Positions 25,981 through 34,953 of a stretch of 64,000 nt of DNA are shown piece by piece (within the stretch, counting starts at the first letter, position 1; each line of letters opens with the position of its first letter). Source of the DNA: Pararhizobium sp. (GTDB lineage Bacteria > Pseudomonadota > Alphaproteobacteria > Rhizobiales > Rhizobiaceae); contig CP051237.1 of the NCBI GenBank assembly GCA_017794825.1, positions 2,294,001 through 2,358,000 of the forward strand, read 5' to 3'. Both the position numbers and the translations under genes were made by a program. The notes beneath the pieces were generated by a model that saw nothing but the letters and a program-made list of their open reading frames with translations, searched no databases and was not told the origin of the DNA.

Positions 25981-26007
25981 CGGGGGCGGTTTCAAACCAC
26001 GCCCCCG
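25981..26007 (-). terminator. GC-rich hairpin, likely terminator of the small secreted-protein gene
   Basis: CGGGGGCG at 25981-25988 pairs perfectly with CGCCCCCG at 26000-26007 around an 11-base loop. Read on the minus strand, it follows the stop of the 26075-26497 gene by 67 bases and is followed by ATTATTTA, a weak T-rich tail. Confidence 0.55.
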
Positions 26008-26074
26008 TCGCCTTCGGCGTCACGAACGCGCTCTGGACCCAAACCAATACTTGGTCAGATCCGCATCCGGATGG

Positions 26075-26497
26075 TCAATTCACACGAAATACTGTGAACC
26101 CGGGCCGCTCGCGCCCCAGGATCTCGACGGTCAGGGTATCGTGCACCGGATCGTAGGAATAGGCGTTGCCCTCCCACTCCGTCACCTGCCCATCGCTGCA
26201 CTCGATCTTCGCGCCGTCCGTTGTAAGGACGCCGTCCGCGTGCGTGGCCTTTCCAAAGGTTATCTTGCCGGCTCCGTCGACATGAGAGCACGTGTTGATG
26301 AATCCGGGGCTCACGTCAATGGTGTAGGCGCCTTCACCGTCAGGGATAATGGCGTAAGTGGTGACTTTCCCGTCAAGAACATCCACCATTTGCCACAATC
26401 CAACGAACGGCGAGGGATTCGATTGCGACAAGGCAGGCGCGCTTAAAGCGGTCGACAGAATAGCCATGGAAAGAATGCATGTGGTTATGCTTTTCAT
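26075..26497 (-). CDS. Small secreted protein of unknown function
   Basis: I do not recognise the family. The 140-residue product begins with a Sec signal peptide (MKSITTCILSMAILSTALSAPALS, likely cut before QSN near residue 25). The mature part starts FVGLWQMVDVLDGKV and runs as short strands with two cysteines (residues about 70 and 100: NTCSHV and IECSDG) that may form a disulphide. The G-x-W near the start and the strand pattern recall lipocalin-like small beta-barrels, but this is only an impression. It is flanked by its own hairpin and by 279 bases of upstream gene-free DNA, and stands apart from the neighbouring peptidase genes. Confidence 0.72.
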   Translation of the reverse strand: MKSITTCILSMAILSTALSAPALSQSNPSPFVGLWQMVDVLDGKVTTYAIIPDGEGAYTIDVSPGFINTCSHVDGAGKITFGKATHADGVLTTDGAKIECSDGQVTEWEGNAYSYDPVHDTLTVEILGRERPGFTVFRVN

Positions 26498-26776
26498 AGC
26501 GAGTGCTCCCTATAAATAGATCAAAAAACCGGCAGATTTGAAAGAAACAGCAAACCTGGAGAATTCAGCAGAGTTGGAAAGAACTCCGCCGTATCATGGT
26601 TGCAATATGCCAGTCAAGCACAACTAAAGCGCTAACACAGCCGCAGTTCGGCTTGGCAGGATTTATCGAGCATTATGTTATAAAAGCCGGATAACAAGAC
26701 TGGCGACAGGACACGCATTGTCTGTCAACGGCGACTTTGACGCTCAATCGGCAACGGCGCGATAAGGCCTTTTCAG

Positions 26777-28153
26777 TCAGATCCGGTAGCGGTCTTCCAG
26801 CATCGTATAGAGCGCGCGTATCGCCTGCGCCTCACCGCCGGCGGGCGCATGCGGCTTGTCGGCGCGGTTCCAGGCATAGATATCGAAATGCGCCCACTCC
26901 TTCGCCTTTCTGACGAAGCGGTTGAGGAACAACGCAGCCGTGATCGATCCGGCGAACCCGCCCGCCGGCGCATTGTTGAGGTCGGCGATGGGCGACGACA
27001 GCATCCGGTCATAGGGTTTGAACAGGGGCATGCGCCAGAGCGGGTCGAAAGCCCGGTCGGCTGCGTCGAGCAGCGCCGCCGCAAGGCTGTCGCTGTGGCT
27101 GTAGAACGGTGCGAGGTCCGGTCCGACCGCAACCCGCGCGGCGCCCGTAAGCGTGGCCATGTCTATCATGATCTCCGGCTCTTCCTCGTCGGCGAGCGCC
27201 ATGGCGTCGGCGAGCACAAGCCGACCTTCCGCATCGGTATTGCCGATCTCGACGGTGAGGCCCGCCCGGCTGGTCAAAATGTCGCCGGGCCTGAAGGCGT
27301 TGCCGGCAATGGAATTCTCAACCGCCGGAACAAGCACCCGCAAACGCAGATCGAGACCCGCCTTCATGATCATTTGCGCCAGGCCCAGGACATTGGCCGC
27401 GCCGCCCATGTCTTTCTTCATGAGAAACATGCTGGCGGACGGCTTGATGTCCAACCCGCCGGTGTCGAAACACACGCCCTTGCCGACCAACGTCACTTTG
27501 GGCGCATCCGGCTTCCCCCACGTCATGTCGATCAGGCGCGGCGCCTGCGCGCTCGCCCGGCCGACCGCGTGGATCATCGGAAAATTGTTCTCAAGAAGCG
27601 CATCGCCGGTCGTGACCTCCACGGAGGCCGAGCAGTCAAGAGCCAGGTCTCGAACGGCCTTTTCAAGATCCGCCGGTCCCATGTCGTTCACCGGCGTATT
27701 GACGAGGTCGCGGGCAAGAAAGCAGCCCGAAACTATTCTCTCGGCGCGATCCCTGTCGACGCCTTCGGGACATGCGAGTTCGACCGCGCAATCTTTCTTT
27801 TTCTTGCGATAGGCGTCGAAGCGATAGCTGCCGAGACCGAAACCCAGGCCGATCTGCTCGCCAAAGCGGTCGGGATTGGCGATACGCCAGACGCCGTTCG
27901 GCAAACCGCCAGCCAGGCCGCCAGCGACAAGAGGTTCGTCGTCAAGACCGTTTCCGACGCCGAAAAGAGCGCCGGCTAACTTTCGATCCAGACCCGGAAC
28001 AAGCAGAATCTCGCCGCTGGAGGCTGAAAATCCCGATCCCTTGACCCACTCCGCAAGGTCGGGCAGCGGCAACGCCGTTTCGAGGTCGCGGGGAGAGACG
28101 AGATATACGGGCAGGGAAGGCGCTGAGCCGTCCTGAAAACTGAAGCTGTTCAT
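26777..28153 (-). CDS. M17 family leucyl aminopeptidase
   Basis: A 458-residue cytoplasmic metalloaminopeptidase that releases N-terminal residues from peptides using two metal ions. The catalytic C-terminal domain shows VGKGVCFDTGGLDIKPSASM near residue 225 (metal-binding Lys and Asp, then the catalytic loop), KKDMGGAANVLG and the M17 signature NTDAEGRL near residue 304. The N-terminal third is the variable domain. This is the shorter alphaproteobacterial branch; a standard PepA has about 500 residues. It is two genes away from the NlpC/P60 peptidase on the same strand. The ATG at 28153 is preceded by a region with a CtrA-like site. Confidence 0.94.
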   Translation of the reverse strand: MNSFSFQDGSAPSLPVYLVSPRDLETALPLPDLAEWVKGSGFSASSGEILLVPGLDRKLAGALFGVGNGLDDEPLVAGGLAGGLPNGVWRIANPDRFGEQIGLGFGLGSYRFDAYRKKKKDCAVELACPEGVDRDRAERIVSGCFLARDLVNTPVNDMGPADLEKAVRDLALDCSASVEVTTGDALLENNFPMIHAVGRASAQAPRLIDMTWGKPDAPKVTLVGKGVCFDTGGLDIKPSASMFLMKKDMGGAANVLGLAQMIMKAGLDLRLRVLVPAVENSIAGNAFRPGDILTSRAGLTVEIGNTDAEGRLVLADAMALADEEEPEIMIDMATLTGAARVAVGPDLAPFYSHSDSLAAALLDAADRAFDPLWRMPLFKPYDRMLSSPIADLNNAPAGGFAGSITAALFLNRFVRKAKEWAHFDIYAWNRADKPHAPAGGEAQAIRALYTMLEDRYRI

Positions 28154-28172
28154 GGGGTATCCAAGGTGCTCG

Positions 28173-28187
28173 TTAACGGTCCGTTAG
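28173..28187. promoter_or_regulatory. CtrA-like site (TTAA-N7-TTAG)
   Basis: TTAA at 28173 and TTAG at 28184 are separated by seven bases, one mismatch from the alphaproteobacterial CtrA consensus TTAA-N7-TTAA. The decamer TTAGGGTTAA that overlaps it also occurs upstream of cpaB at 37363-37372. Confidence 0.45.
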
Positions 28188-28227
28188 GGTTAACAGAATA
28201 TTGATTTCGTTGTCGGTCTTTCAATGC

Positions 28228-28303
28228 TGATGGAGCAATTTCGACAGTTGAACGCCACAAGACCTGAATTCGGTTTCAAATGTCAAATCCTTAAACTCCA
28301 TCA
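28228..28303. repeat. Palindromic intergenic repeat, copy 1
   Basis: The left arm starts TGATGGAGCAATTTCGACAG. The right arm, read in reverse complement, starts TGATGGAG and continues with ATTTGACATTTGAA, so the arms match with one gap of a few bases. Two further members lie at 40413-40489 and 40503-40579. All share the CAAATGTC core in the right arm. Confidence 0.7.
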
Positions 28304-28490
28304 CAAACATATTCCCCCTGTCGGCCCGGAAGAGTCCGACATTTGCGCTTCAGGGCGCCGCAGCGGGACCAGAAAGGCGGACTCGGACCGCCAGGGCAGA
28401 CCGGTCGGACGGCGATATCGCCGCCGGGGGGTAACCGGAGCCCCGGTTCCGACAGGCCAACAGTCATTTTGCCAGACGGGGACACAAGGC

Positions 28491-29300
28491 ATGAAATCAT
28501 ATTCGAGGGGGACATTATCGTCGGGTCTGCGGATGTCGACCGGGATACTCGCTGTCGCGCTGCTTTTGTCCGGATGCGCCAACAATGTCAGCCGCCAGAC
28601 GACCGGTTCGGTTTCCCGGACTTCGGAGTCGCTTGCGACCATGAACGCATCGGACCTGCTCAAGGCGGAAACCAAGTTCGCGGCAGCCTACAAGGCGAAT
28701 CCGAAAGACAAGGCGACCGGCATCAATTACGCCACCGTTCTCAGAATGGTTGGACGCGACTCCCAGGCTCTTGCTGTGATGCAACAGGTGGCGATCGCGC
28801 ATCCGTCGGACCGCGATGTGCTTGCAAGCTACGGCAAGGCGCAGGCAGCCGCGGGACAGCTCGAAGCCGCGCTATCCACGATCAAGCGCGCACAGACGCC
28901 GGACCGGCCGGACTGGAAACTGCTTTCTGCGGAAGCCGCCATTCTCGACCAGCTCGGCAAGACCGAACAGGCGCGCGGGCTGTATCGACAGGCGCTCGAT
29001 CTGGCGCCGGACGAGCCGACCATCCTCTCCAATCTTGGCATGTCCTATTTGCTGACCGGCGATCTCAGGACCTCCGAAACCTATCTGAAGAAAGCCGTCG
29101 CCCGGCCCGGCGCCGACAGTCGCGTGCGGCAGAACCTCGCTCTTGTCGTCGGCCTGCAGGGCCGGTTCGACGAGGCGCAGCGCATAGCGCAATCCGAACT
29201 GTCGAGAGAACAGGCGGACGCGAACATGGCCTATCTCAGAACCATGCTGGCGCAACAGAACGCCTGGGCCAAGCTTGAGGAAAAGAAAAACACCAACTGA
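28491..29300 (+). CDS. tadD: Tad pilus lipoprotein TadD (TPR protein)
   Basis: The 269-residue product has a lipoprotein signal: hydrophobic STGILAVALLLSGC with the lipidated cysteine at residue 29. Tetratricopeptide repeats follow from about residue 55 (AETKFAAAYKANPKDKATGINYATVL, ALAVMQQVAIAHPSDRDVLASYGKAQ, ARGLYRQALDLAPDEPTILSNLGMSY and more). TadD is an outer-membrane-linked pilotin that helps the CpaC secretin assemble. The ATG at 28491 follows GGGGACACAAGG; the frame upstream to 28224 is rejected because it crosses the repeat. It is convergent with tadC, so tadD has its own promoter, probably near the CtrA-like site. Confidence 0.92.
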   Translation: MKSYSRGTLSSGLRMSTGILAVALLLSGCANNVSRQTTGSVSRTSESLATMNASDLLKAETKFAAAYKANPKDKATGINYATVLRMVGRDSQALAVMQQVAIAHPSDRDVLASYGKAQAAAGQLEAALSTIKRAQTPDRPDWKLLSAEAAILDQLGKTEQARGLYRQALDLAPDEPTILSNLGMSYLLTGDLRTSETYLKKAVARPGADSRVRQNLALVVGLQGRFDEAQRIAQSELSREQADANMAYLRTMLAQQNAWAKLEEKKNTN

Positions 29301-29381
29301 TCCCGGAACGGCGTTGCAAGACGTCCGGCGACGGCCGCTTGCTTAGCGCCCGCGTGTCGGATCATACGGTGAAGTCCGGGC

Positions 29382-30356
29382 TCAGAAGGTATCGTAGACC
29401 TGCATCAGCGCCGGTCCCATGATCACGGCGAAAATGACCGGCAGGAAAAACAGGATCATCGGCACCGTCAGCTTTGGCGGCAGGGCGGCGGCCTTCTTTT
29501 CGGCTTCGGTCATGCGATGGTCGCGGCTTTCCTGCGCCAGCACCCGCAACGCCTGGGCGATCGGCGTGCCATAGCGCTCGGCCTGGATCAACGCCTGCGT
29601 GACGGACTTGACGGGCTCGAGACCCGTCCGAATGCCGAGGTTCTCGTAGGCCTTGCGACGCTCCTGCAGATAGGAGAGCTCCGCCGTCGTCAGCACCAGC
29701 TCTTCACCGAGCGGCGGCGACTGCATGGCGATTTCCTCAGCGACCCTGTGAAAGGCAGACTCGATAGAGACGCCGGACTCCACGCAGATCAGAAGCAGGT
29801 CGAGCGCGTCCGGCCAGGCGGTGCGAATCGATTGCTGGCGCTTGGCGGTGCGATTGGAGATAAACAGGATCGGCGCATAGAAGCCGGCGTAGGCCGCGCC
29901 GATACAGATACAGGAGCGGACAAGGAGCGAATGTTGCTGGAGCAGATCCAGCCCGAAAATGTAGAAGATTGCGAAACCGCCGAAAAGAAACGGCAGAATG
30001 AAACGCGCGACCAGATAGATGTTGAGCGCGTTGGGCGACCGGTATCCGGCCATTCTCAATTTGCCGACGGTCGCCTCGTCCACGAGGGCCTGTCGCAGAT
30101 TGAGTTGTTCCACCAGCCTGCCCACAGACATGTTTTTCTGGTAGCGCAGACCGCGCTGACCGTTGTTCTTCTCCGTGTTCAGCCTGGCGCGTTCGCGCGT
30201 GCGTATCTCGTCCCTTTCGATGGCGACCCTGTTCATGCGCGCCTTCAGATCGCTCTTGTCGAACATCGGCATCACGAGCGTGAAAATAGTCGCGAAGACG
30301 GCGATGCTCACGAGCACCGCCATCACGAAGGTGGGATTGGAGAGGGTCTCGACCAT
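29382..30356 (-). CDS. tadC: Tad pilus inner-membrane platform protein TadC
   Basis: A 324-residue member of the type II secretion F (T2SF) family. One helix at the N-terminus (FVMAVLVSIAVFATIFTLVMPMF) and two in the middle precede the T2SF domain: DALDLLLICVESGVSIESAFHRVAEEI near residue 185, then ELSYLQERRKAYENLGIRTGLEPVKSVTQALIQAERYG. A last helix closes it (MILFFLPVIFAVIMGPALM). With TadB it forms the platform through which pilin subunits are extracted by the CpaF ATPase. It starts three bases after tadB stops. Confidence 0.94.
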   Translation of the reverse strand: MVETLSNPTFVMAVLVSIAVFATIFTLVMPMFDKSDLKARMNRVAIERDEIRTRERARLNTEKNNGQRGLRYQKNMSVGRLVEQLNLRQALVDEATVGKLRMAGYRSPNALNIYLVARFILPFLFGGFAIFYIFGLDLLQQHSLLVRSCICIGAAYAGFYAPILFISNRTAKRQQSIRTAWPDALDLLLICVESGVSIESAFHRVAEEIAMQSPPLGEELVLTTAELSYLQERRKAYENLGIRTGLEPVKSVTQALIQAERYGTPIAQALRVLAQESRDHRMTEAEKKAAALPPKLTVPMILFFLPVIFAVIMGPALMQVYDTF

Positions 30357-30359
30357 GGA

Positions 30360-31370
30360 TCAGATCTCGAAATTGGTCATGTTGCGCATGACGAAAATCC
30401 CGATCGTCATCCAGACAAGCGACGCGCCGAGAATGATGTTGCCCCGCGGTTCGGTGAACAGCGTAATGATGTAGTCGGGCGTCGTCAGATAGACGAGAAG
30501 GACGATGATGAAGGGCAGGCTGCCGATGATCGCGGCTGACGCCTTGGCTTCCATGGAGAGCGCATTGACCTTCGCCTTCATCTTCTTGCGATCGCGCAGA
30601 ACGCGCGACAGATTGCCCAGCGCCTCGGAAAGGTTTCCGCCCGCCTGCGCCTGAATGGTCACGACGATCCCGAAAAAACTCGTCTCCGGCAGGGGAATAT
30701 TCGCGTGCAAGCGAACGCATGCTTCGGGAACGCTCATGCCGAATTGCTGGGCTTCGACAATCCGCCGGAATTCCGTCCTGAGGGGCTCCTGGGCTTCGGC
30801 GGCGATGAGATGCAGCGAATCATTCAGCGGCAAACCGGACTTGATCGCGCGCACCATGACGTCGAGCGCATTGGGAAACTCATCGAGAAACGCCTTCATC
30901 CTGCGCTTGCGGGCAAAGGACAGGATCCAGCGCGGCAGACCGAGCCCCGCGGCGAAAACCACGCCCAGCGCCAGCAACGGCATGCCCGTCACGGCGAGCA
31001 TGACCAGGCCCGCGACCAGGCCCGCCACCACGCTCGCGATATGGAAATGCTTGACGCCGATCTTCCATCCGGCCTGCTGTATCTGCATCTTCAGGGGCGG
31101 CGACTTTTGACTGGCGTTCTTTTTCTGCTTTTCTTCCAGGGTCTTCAACGATTCCTGGATCGATTTGCGGCGTTTGGCGGCTTCGTTCAGCTTCTGGCGG
31201 GTGACAGCCACCGTGTCCCAGTCCGTCTCGGCCGATTTGACCCGCTTTATCCGGTTGGCGACCCTGGTCTCTGTCTCGATGTCGGAAAACAGGAATGCGT
31301 AGGCAAGACAACCCGCCGCAATGCCGACCAGCAATATGATGAGCCAGATTGACAGATCCAGTCCGAACAC
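30360..31370 (-). CDS. tadB: Tad pilus inner-membrane platform protein TadB
   Basis: The second T2SF-type platform protein, 336 residues. After an N-terminal helix (IWLIILLVGIAAGCLAYAFLFS) comes a basic cytoplasmic region (NEAAKRRKSIQESLKTLEEKQKKNASQ), a pair of helices, and the T2SF domain (FLDEFPNALDVMVRAIKSGLPLNDSLHLIAAEAQEPL near residue 160). TIQAQAGGNLSEALGNLSRVLRDRKKM is typical of the family. It lies between cpaF and tadC; the 30-base and 3-base gaps make one operon. Confidence 0.94.
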   Translation of the reverse strand: MFGLDLSIWLIILLVGIAAGCLAYAFLFSDIETETRVANRIKRVKSAETDWDTVAVTRQKLNEAAKRRKSIQESLKTLEEKQKKNASQKSPPLKMQIQQAGWKIGVKHFHIASVVAGLVAGLVMLAVTGMPLLALGVVFAAGLGLPRWILSFARKRRMKAFLDEFPNALDVMVRAIKSGLPLNDSLHLIAAEAQEPLRTEFRRIVEAQQFGMSVPEACVRLHANIPLPETSFFGIVVTIQAQAGGNLSEALGNLSRVLRDRKKMKAKVNALSMEAKASAAIIGSLPFIIVLLVYLTTPDYIITLFTEPRGNIILGASLVWMTIGIFVMRNMTNFEI

Positions 31371-31400
31371 CGCTTTCCCCTTCTGATCAATCGCCCTGAA

Positions 31401-32888
31401 TCAGGCGACAGTCCGTTCCATGCTGTCCAGCGCCTCGGCTAGGCGACGGTCCTCGTTGTAGTAGCGGGCGCGCTCCCAGAAATGCGGCCTTCCGATGCCG
31501 GTGGAGCAATGCTTGCCGATGATCCGGCCGTTGGCGTCCTCACCCTCGATCTCGAATTTCATGATGTCCTGCGTGATGACGACGTCGCCTTCCATTCCGA
31601 CGACCTCGGTTATGTGGGTGATGCGGCGCGAACCGTCTCGCAGTCGGGTCGCCTGAATAATGATATCGACCGAGCCGGTGATGATCTCGCGCACCGTCTT
31701 CGCCGGCAGGGAAAACCCGCCCATGGCGATCATAGATTCCATCCGGCTCAGGCATTCGCGCGGCGAGTTGGAGTGGATGGTGCCCATGGACCCGTCGTGA
31801 CCCGTATTCATCGCCTGCAACAGGTCGAAGACCTCGGGTCCGCGCACCTCGCCGACGATGATCCGTTCCGGCCGCATGCGCAGGCAATTCTTGACGAGGT
31901 CTCGCATCGTGACCTCGCCTTCGCCTTCGATGTTCGGCGGGCGCGTCTCAAGCCGCACGACGTGGGGCTGCTGCAACTGGAGTTCGGCGGAGTCCTCACA
32001 CGTGATGATGCGCTCGTCGGTGTCGATATAGCGCGTCAGGCAGTTAAGCAGCGTCGTCTTGCCGGAGCCCGTGCCGCCCGAGATGACGACGTTGCAGCGC
32101 ACCCGCCCGATAATCTTGAGGAGCGTTGCGCCCTCCGGCGTGATCGTCCCGAAATTGACAAGCTGATCCAGCGTCAGCTTGTCCTTCTTGAACTTGCGGA
32201 TGGTCAGCGCGGTGCCGTCGATGGCCAGAGGCGGCGCGATGACATTGACGCGCGAGCCGTCCGGCAGACGCGCGTCGCAGATCGGACTTGATTCATCGAC
32301 GCGGCGCCCGACCTGACTGACGATGCGCTGGCAGATCGACAGGAGCTGGCCCTCGTCGCGGAACTGGATCGACGACTCCTCGACCTTGCCTGCAACCTCG
32401 ATGAAGGTTCGGCCCGATCCGTTGACCATGATGTCGGCGATGTCGTCGCGCGCAAGCAGAGGCTCCAGAGGTCCGTAGCCGAGAACATCGTTGCAGATAT
32501 CCTCCAGCAACTCCTCCTGCTCGGAGATCGACATCGCGAAATTCTTGATGGTGATGATATCGTTGACGATATCGCGAATTTCCTCTCGCGCGCTTTCCTG
32601 ATCGAGCTTGGCCAGCTGCGACAGGTCGATCGTGTCGATCAGCGCGGAGAATACCTGGGATTTTGTGGCGTAGTAGTTTTGCGACTTGGCCGGCGCGCGA
32701 CGCTTCTCCGGACGGTCGCTTCCGGGAGCGAGCGGTGTGTTGCCCGAGGTTGCAGCGCCCGCCGACTCGCCGTGCGCGACGCTGGCGGCTCCGACCCTGT
32801 CGCGACCTTCCTTCGCCTGGGGCGGCGGCATGACCGGCCTGTCGGTCGTCCTTGCGCCAAATCCTTCTGTTCCCCGCTTGCCAAACAT
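31401..32888 (-). CDS. cpaF: Tad pilus assembly ATPase CpaF/TadA
   Basis: The secretion ATPase that powers pilus extension and probably retraction. It has 495 residues: a disordered N-terminus (about 85 residues, Pro/Ala/Arg-rich), the N-terminal domain ([28 protein letters not shown]), and the RecA-like ATPase with Walker [14 protein letters not shown] near residue 272, an Asp box ([20 protein letters not shown]), Walker B ([19 protein letters not shown]) and a His box ([14 protein letters not shown]). This is the type II/IV secretion family (T2SE). AGAGGAACATC precedes the ATG. The gene sits between cpaE and tadB in the same direction. Confidence 0.97.
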   Translation of the reverse strand: MFGKRGTEGFGARTTDRPVMPPPQAKEGRDRVGAASVAHGESAGAATSGNTPLAPGSDRPEKRRAPAKSQNYYATKSQVFSALIDTIDLSQLAKLDQESAREEIRDIVNDIITIKNFAMSISEQEELLEDICNDVLGYGPLEPLLARDDIADIMVNGSGRTFIEVAGKVEESSIQFRDEGQLLSICQRIVSQVGRRVDESSPICDARLPDGSRVNVIAPPLAIDGTALTIRKFKKDKLTLDQLVNFGTITPEGATLLKIIGRVRCNVVISGGTGSGKTTLLNCLTRYIDTDERIITCEDSAELQLQQPHVVRLETRPPNIEGEGEVTMRDLVKNCLRMRPERIIVGEVRGPEVFDLLQAMNTGHDGSMGTIHSNSPRECLSRMESMIAMGGFSLPAKTVREIITGSVDIIIQATRLRDGSRRITHITEVVGMEGDVVITQDIMKFEIEGEDANGRIIGKHCSTGIGRPHFWERARYYNEDRRLAEALDSMERTVA

Positions 32889-32913
32889 GATGTTCCTCTA
32901 GAACCTTTTTCCG

Positions 32914-34206
32914 TCAGTCGCGCGCCGCGCGCCTGCCAAGAAGACCACGCAGGCTGAGACCAGACTTGCGGCTCTTTCGCACTTCGACGCGCCCGGTCAG
33001 AACATGCGCCAGCTGCGAGATGATTTCAGAAACAGGCGCCTTGGGATCGGTCTCGGCGATCATCCGCCCGCTGTTGAGCGCATTGCCGAAAAGCTGCGCG
33101 TCGAAGGGGATGATGGCGACCGGCTCCGTTTCAAGCGGTTCGCAGAAATCCGCGATATCGATTTCCGGTCGTTTCGGCATCCCGACCTGGTTGAGGATCA
33201 GGCGCGGCGCGTGATCGTTCGGCCGCAGCTTGATCAGCGTATCAATGAGGTTTTTCGTATTCCTGAGATTGGTCAGATCCGGCGCGGCGACGACGACGAT
33301 ATCGTCTGCTTCCGACAATACCTTGCGCGACCAGTCGGTCCAGATATGCGGCACGTCGAGAACGATGAGAGGCGCGCTGCGCTGCATGACGTCCATCAGT
33401 TGTTCGAACGTGCCCGAATTGAAATCGTAGGTCCGGTCGAGCATCGAAGGCGCGGCGAGCATGGAAAGATGCGAGGCGCATTTCGACAGAAGCCGGTCGA
33501 GAAAGACATCGTCGAGTCTCTCCGGAGAATAGACGGCTTCCGCAATGCCCTGGGGCGGATCCTGGTCGAAATCGATATTCGCGGTTCCGAATGCGAGATC
33601 CATGTCGGCGAGAATGGTTTCCGTCTCGAACAGCTCGGAGATCGTCCAGGCGCAATTGTGCGCGATAGTCGAGGATCCGACGCCGCCTTTGGCGCCGACA
33701 AATGCGATGGAGCGGCCGAGCGGCTCGGCGTCCGGATCCACGAATATGGATGAGAGGCACGTCATTACGTCGGACAGCGTGACAGGCGCGATGAGATATT
33801 CGGAAATGCCCCTGCGCACCAGTTCCCGGTAGAGCCGCACATCATTGTTGTGCCCGATCAGCACGACCTTGGTCGTCGGATCGCAGACCTCGGCGAGTTC
33901 AGCAAGCTGCGCCATGAGGCGGTCCTGGCTCACGCGAGTCTCGATCAGAACCAGATTGGGCGTGGGCGAAGCGGCGAAGGTTTCCGTCGCCGTTGCAATG
34001 TCGCCGGTTACGACCCGCAGATGGACCCGCGCCATGCGCCTGTCTTCCCCGGAGCGCCGCAACACCGACATCAGATCTTCCGACGCGCAGAAAGCCTGAA
34101 TGGAAATGCGCGGCAACGGCCGAAGCGTGTCGACAGCCTCGGATTTGCGCATCGTCTCTTCGATCAGGCTCGGCGCCTCGTCCTCGATATAGGCTTTCTC
34201 GCTCAT
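32914..34206 (-). CDS. cpaE: Tad pilus localisation protein CpaE/TadZ
   Basis: A ParA/MinD-like protein that places the Tad machine in the cell. The 430 residues comprise an atypical receiver domain (residues about 30-145, e.g. TPNLVLIETRVSQDRLMAQLAEL) and an ATPase-like domain. The P-loop reads GAKGGVGSSTIAHN near residue 172: the lysine before the second Ser-Thr of the usual KGGVGKST is a serine, as in known TadZ/CpaE proteins, so nucleotide binding may be weak or different. ILADMDLAFGTANIDFDQDP and VLDVPHIWTDWSRKVLSEADDIVVV continue the domain. GGGAAAGAG precedes the ATG. Its closest partners are cpaF downstream and cpaD upstream. Confidence 0.93.
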   Translation of the reverse strand: MSEKAYIEDEAPSLIEETMRKSEAVDTLRPLPRISIQAFCASEDLMSVLRRSGEDRRMARVHLRVVTGDIATATETFAASPTPNLVLIETRVSQDRLMAQLAELAEVCDPTTKVVLIGHNNDVRLYRELVRRGISEYLIAPVTLSDVMTCLSSIFVDPDAEPLGRSIAFVGAKGGVGSSTIAHNCAWTISELFETETILADMDLAFGTANIDFDQDPPQGIAEAVYSPERLDDVFLDRLLSKCASHLSMLAAPSMLDRTYDFNSGTFEQLMDVMQRSAPLIVLDVPHIWTDWSRKVLSEADDIVVVAAPDLTNLRNTKNLIDTLIKLRPNDHAPRLILNQVGMPKRPEIDIADFCEPLETEPVAIIPFDAQLFGNALNSGRMIAETDPKAPVSEIISQLAHVLTGRVEVRKSRKSGLSLRGLLGRRAARD

Positions 34207-34249
34207 TCTCTTTCCCGCTGGTTCAAGCCGCTTTCGTTCCGCATCAGAC

Positions 34250-34951
34250 CTATTCGTCCGGCGCGGCGGCGGTCGCCCCGTATTTCCTGTAATTCTCGAA
34301 CACCTTGTCGCGACGCTGGGCGTCGATCGGCGTCATGCCGCGCGGCGCAAGCAGATCGGACGGATCCGAGATCTGCGCTGCGAGGTTGTTCTGCGTCGCG
34401 CAGCCGAAATTCTCCCAGTTCTTGTTTTCGGTCGTGTTGTAGACGAGATCGGCCGGCCATTTGCCGCACTGGTTGGTGGACGCCTGGATGCCGACGAAGC
34501 TGAGCCGGATCGGCGCCGCGTCATAGGCTGCTTCCGCCTGATAACTCGTGATGTAGATCCTGTCCGCCGGAACGTTCTCCTCGATCATCACCGAGCGGAC
34601 CTGTTTGGCGACGATCGCAGCGGCAGCCGAATTGGGGGAGCCGACCGGCGTCATGATCTGAACCGTGCCGGAGGCGGTTTCGCGGTAGTTCGAGGCAAAT
34701 CCCCGCACGGCGTCCGCGGAGCCAAGCGTCAAATGCCGATCCTGCCTGGCGACGGCGATGTCCACCGCATATTCCTGTTCCGAAACGATGATGGGATGCC
34801 GTGTGCGATAATCGTCGGGAACGGATCCCGTCTCGATATTGTGGACCCGCGCGCATCCGGAGATCGTCGCCGCCAAAACGGCGGCCAGCAGAACGGGACC
34901 GAATGAGGTCGGATTAAACTGATTACAACGCATGATCCTGTCCAACCCCAT
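34250..34951 (-). CDS. cpaD: Tad pilus lipoprotein CpaD
   Basis: A 233-residue lipoprotein with the signal FGPVLLAAVLAATISGC (lipidated Cys33). The mature part has the CpaD pattern: RHPIIVSEQEYAVDIAV near residue 50, VGSPNSAAAAIVAKQVRSVMIEENVPADRIYITSYQ, and NFGCATQNNLAAQISDPSDLLAPRGMTPIDAQRRDKVFENYRKYGAT at the C-terminal end. CpaD is thought to act with the CpaC secretin at the outer membrane. The ATG at 34951 begins two bases after the cpaC stop and lacks a ribosome site; the ATG at 34933 with GGACAGGATC upstream is an alternative that leaves the signal peptide shorter. Confidence 0.92.
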   Translation of the reverse strand: MGLDRIMRCNQFNPTSFGPVLLAAVLAATISGCARVHNIETGSVPDDYRTRHPIIVSEQEYAVDIAVARQDRHLTLGSADAVRGFASNYRETASGTVQIMTPVGSPNSAAAAIVAKQVRSVMIEENVPADRIYITSYQAEAAYDAAPIRLSFVGIQASTNQCGKWPADLVYNTTENKNWENFGCATQNNLAAQISDPSDLLAPRGMTPIDAQRRDKVFENYRKYGATAAAPDE

Positions 34952-34953
34952 GA

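Larger units (their letters stand above)
28154..28490. other. Divergent control region between the aminopeptidase and tadD
   Basis: These 337 bases hold a CtrA-like half-perfect site (28173-28187), the decamer TTAGGGTTAA (28184-28193), one palindromic repeat unit (28228-28303) and, near 28335, a lone arm-like stretch TCCGACATTTGC of the same repeat family. The right part is GC-rich without a coding frame that I trust; the open frame from 28224 through to tadD is only an extension. Confidence 0.6.
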
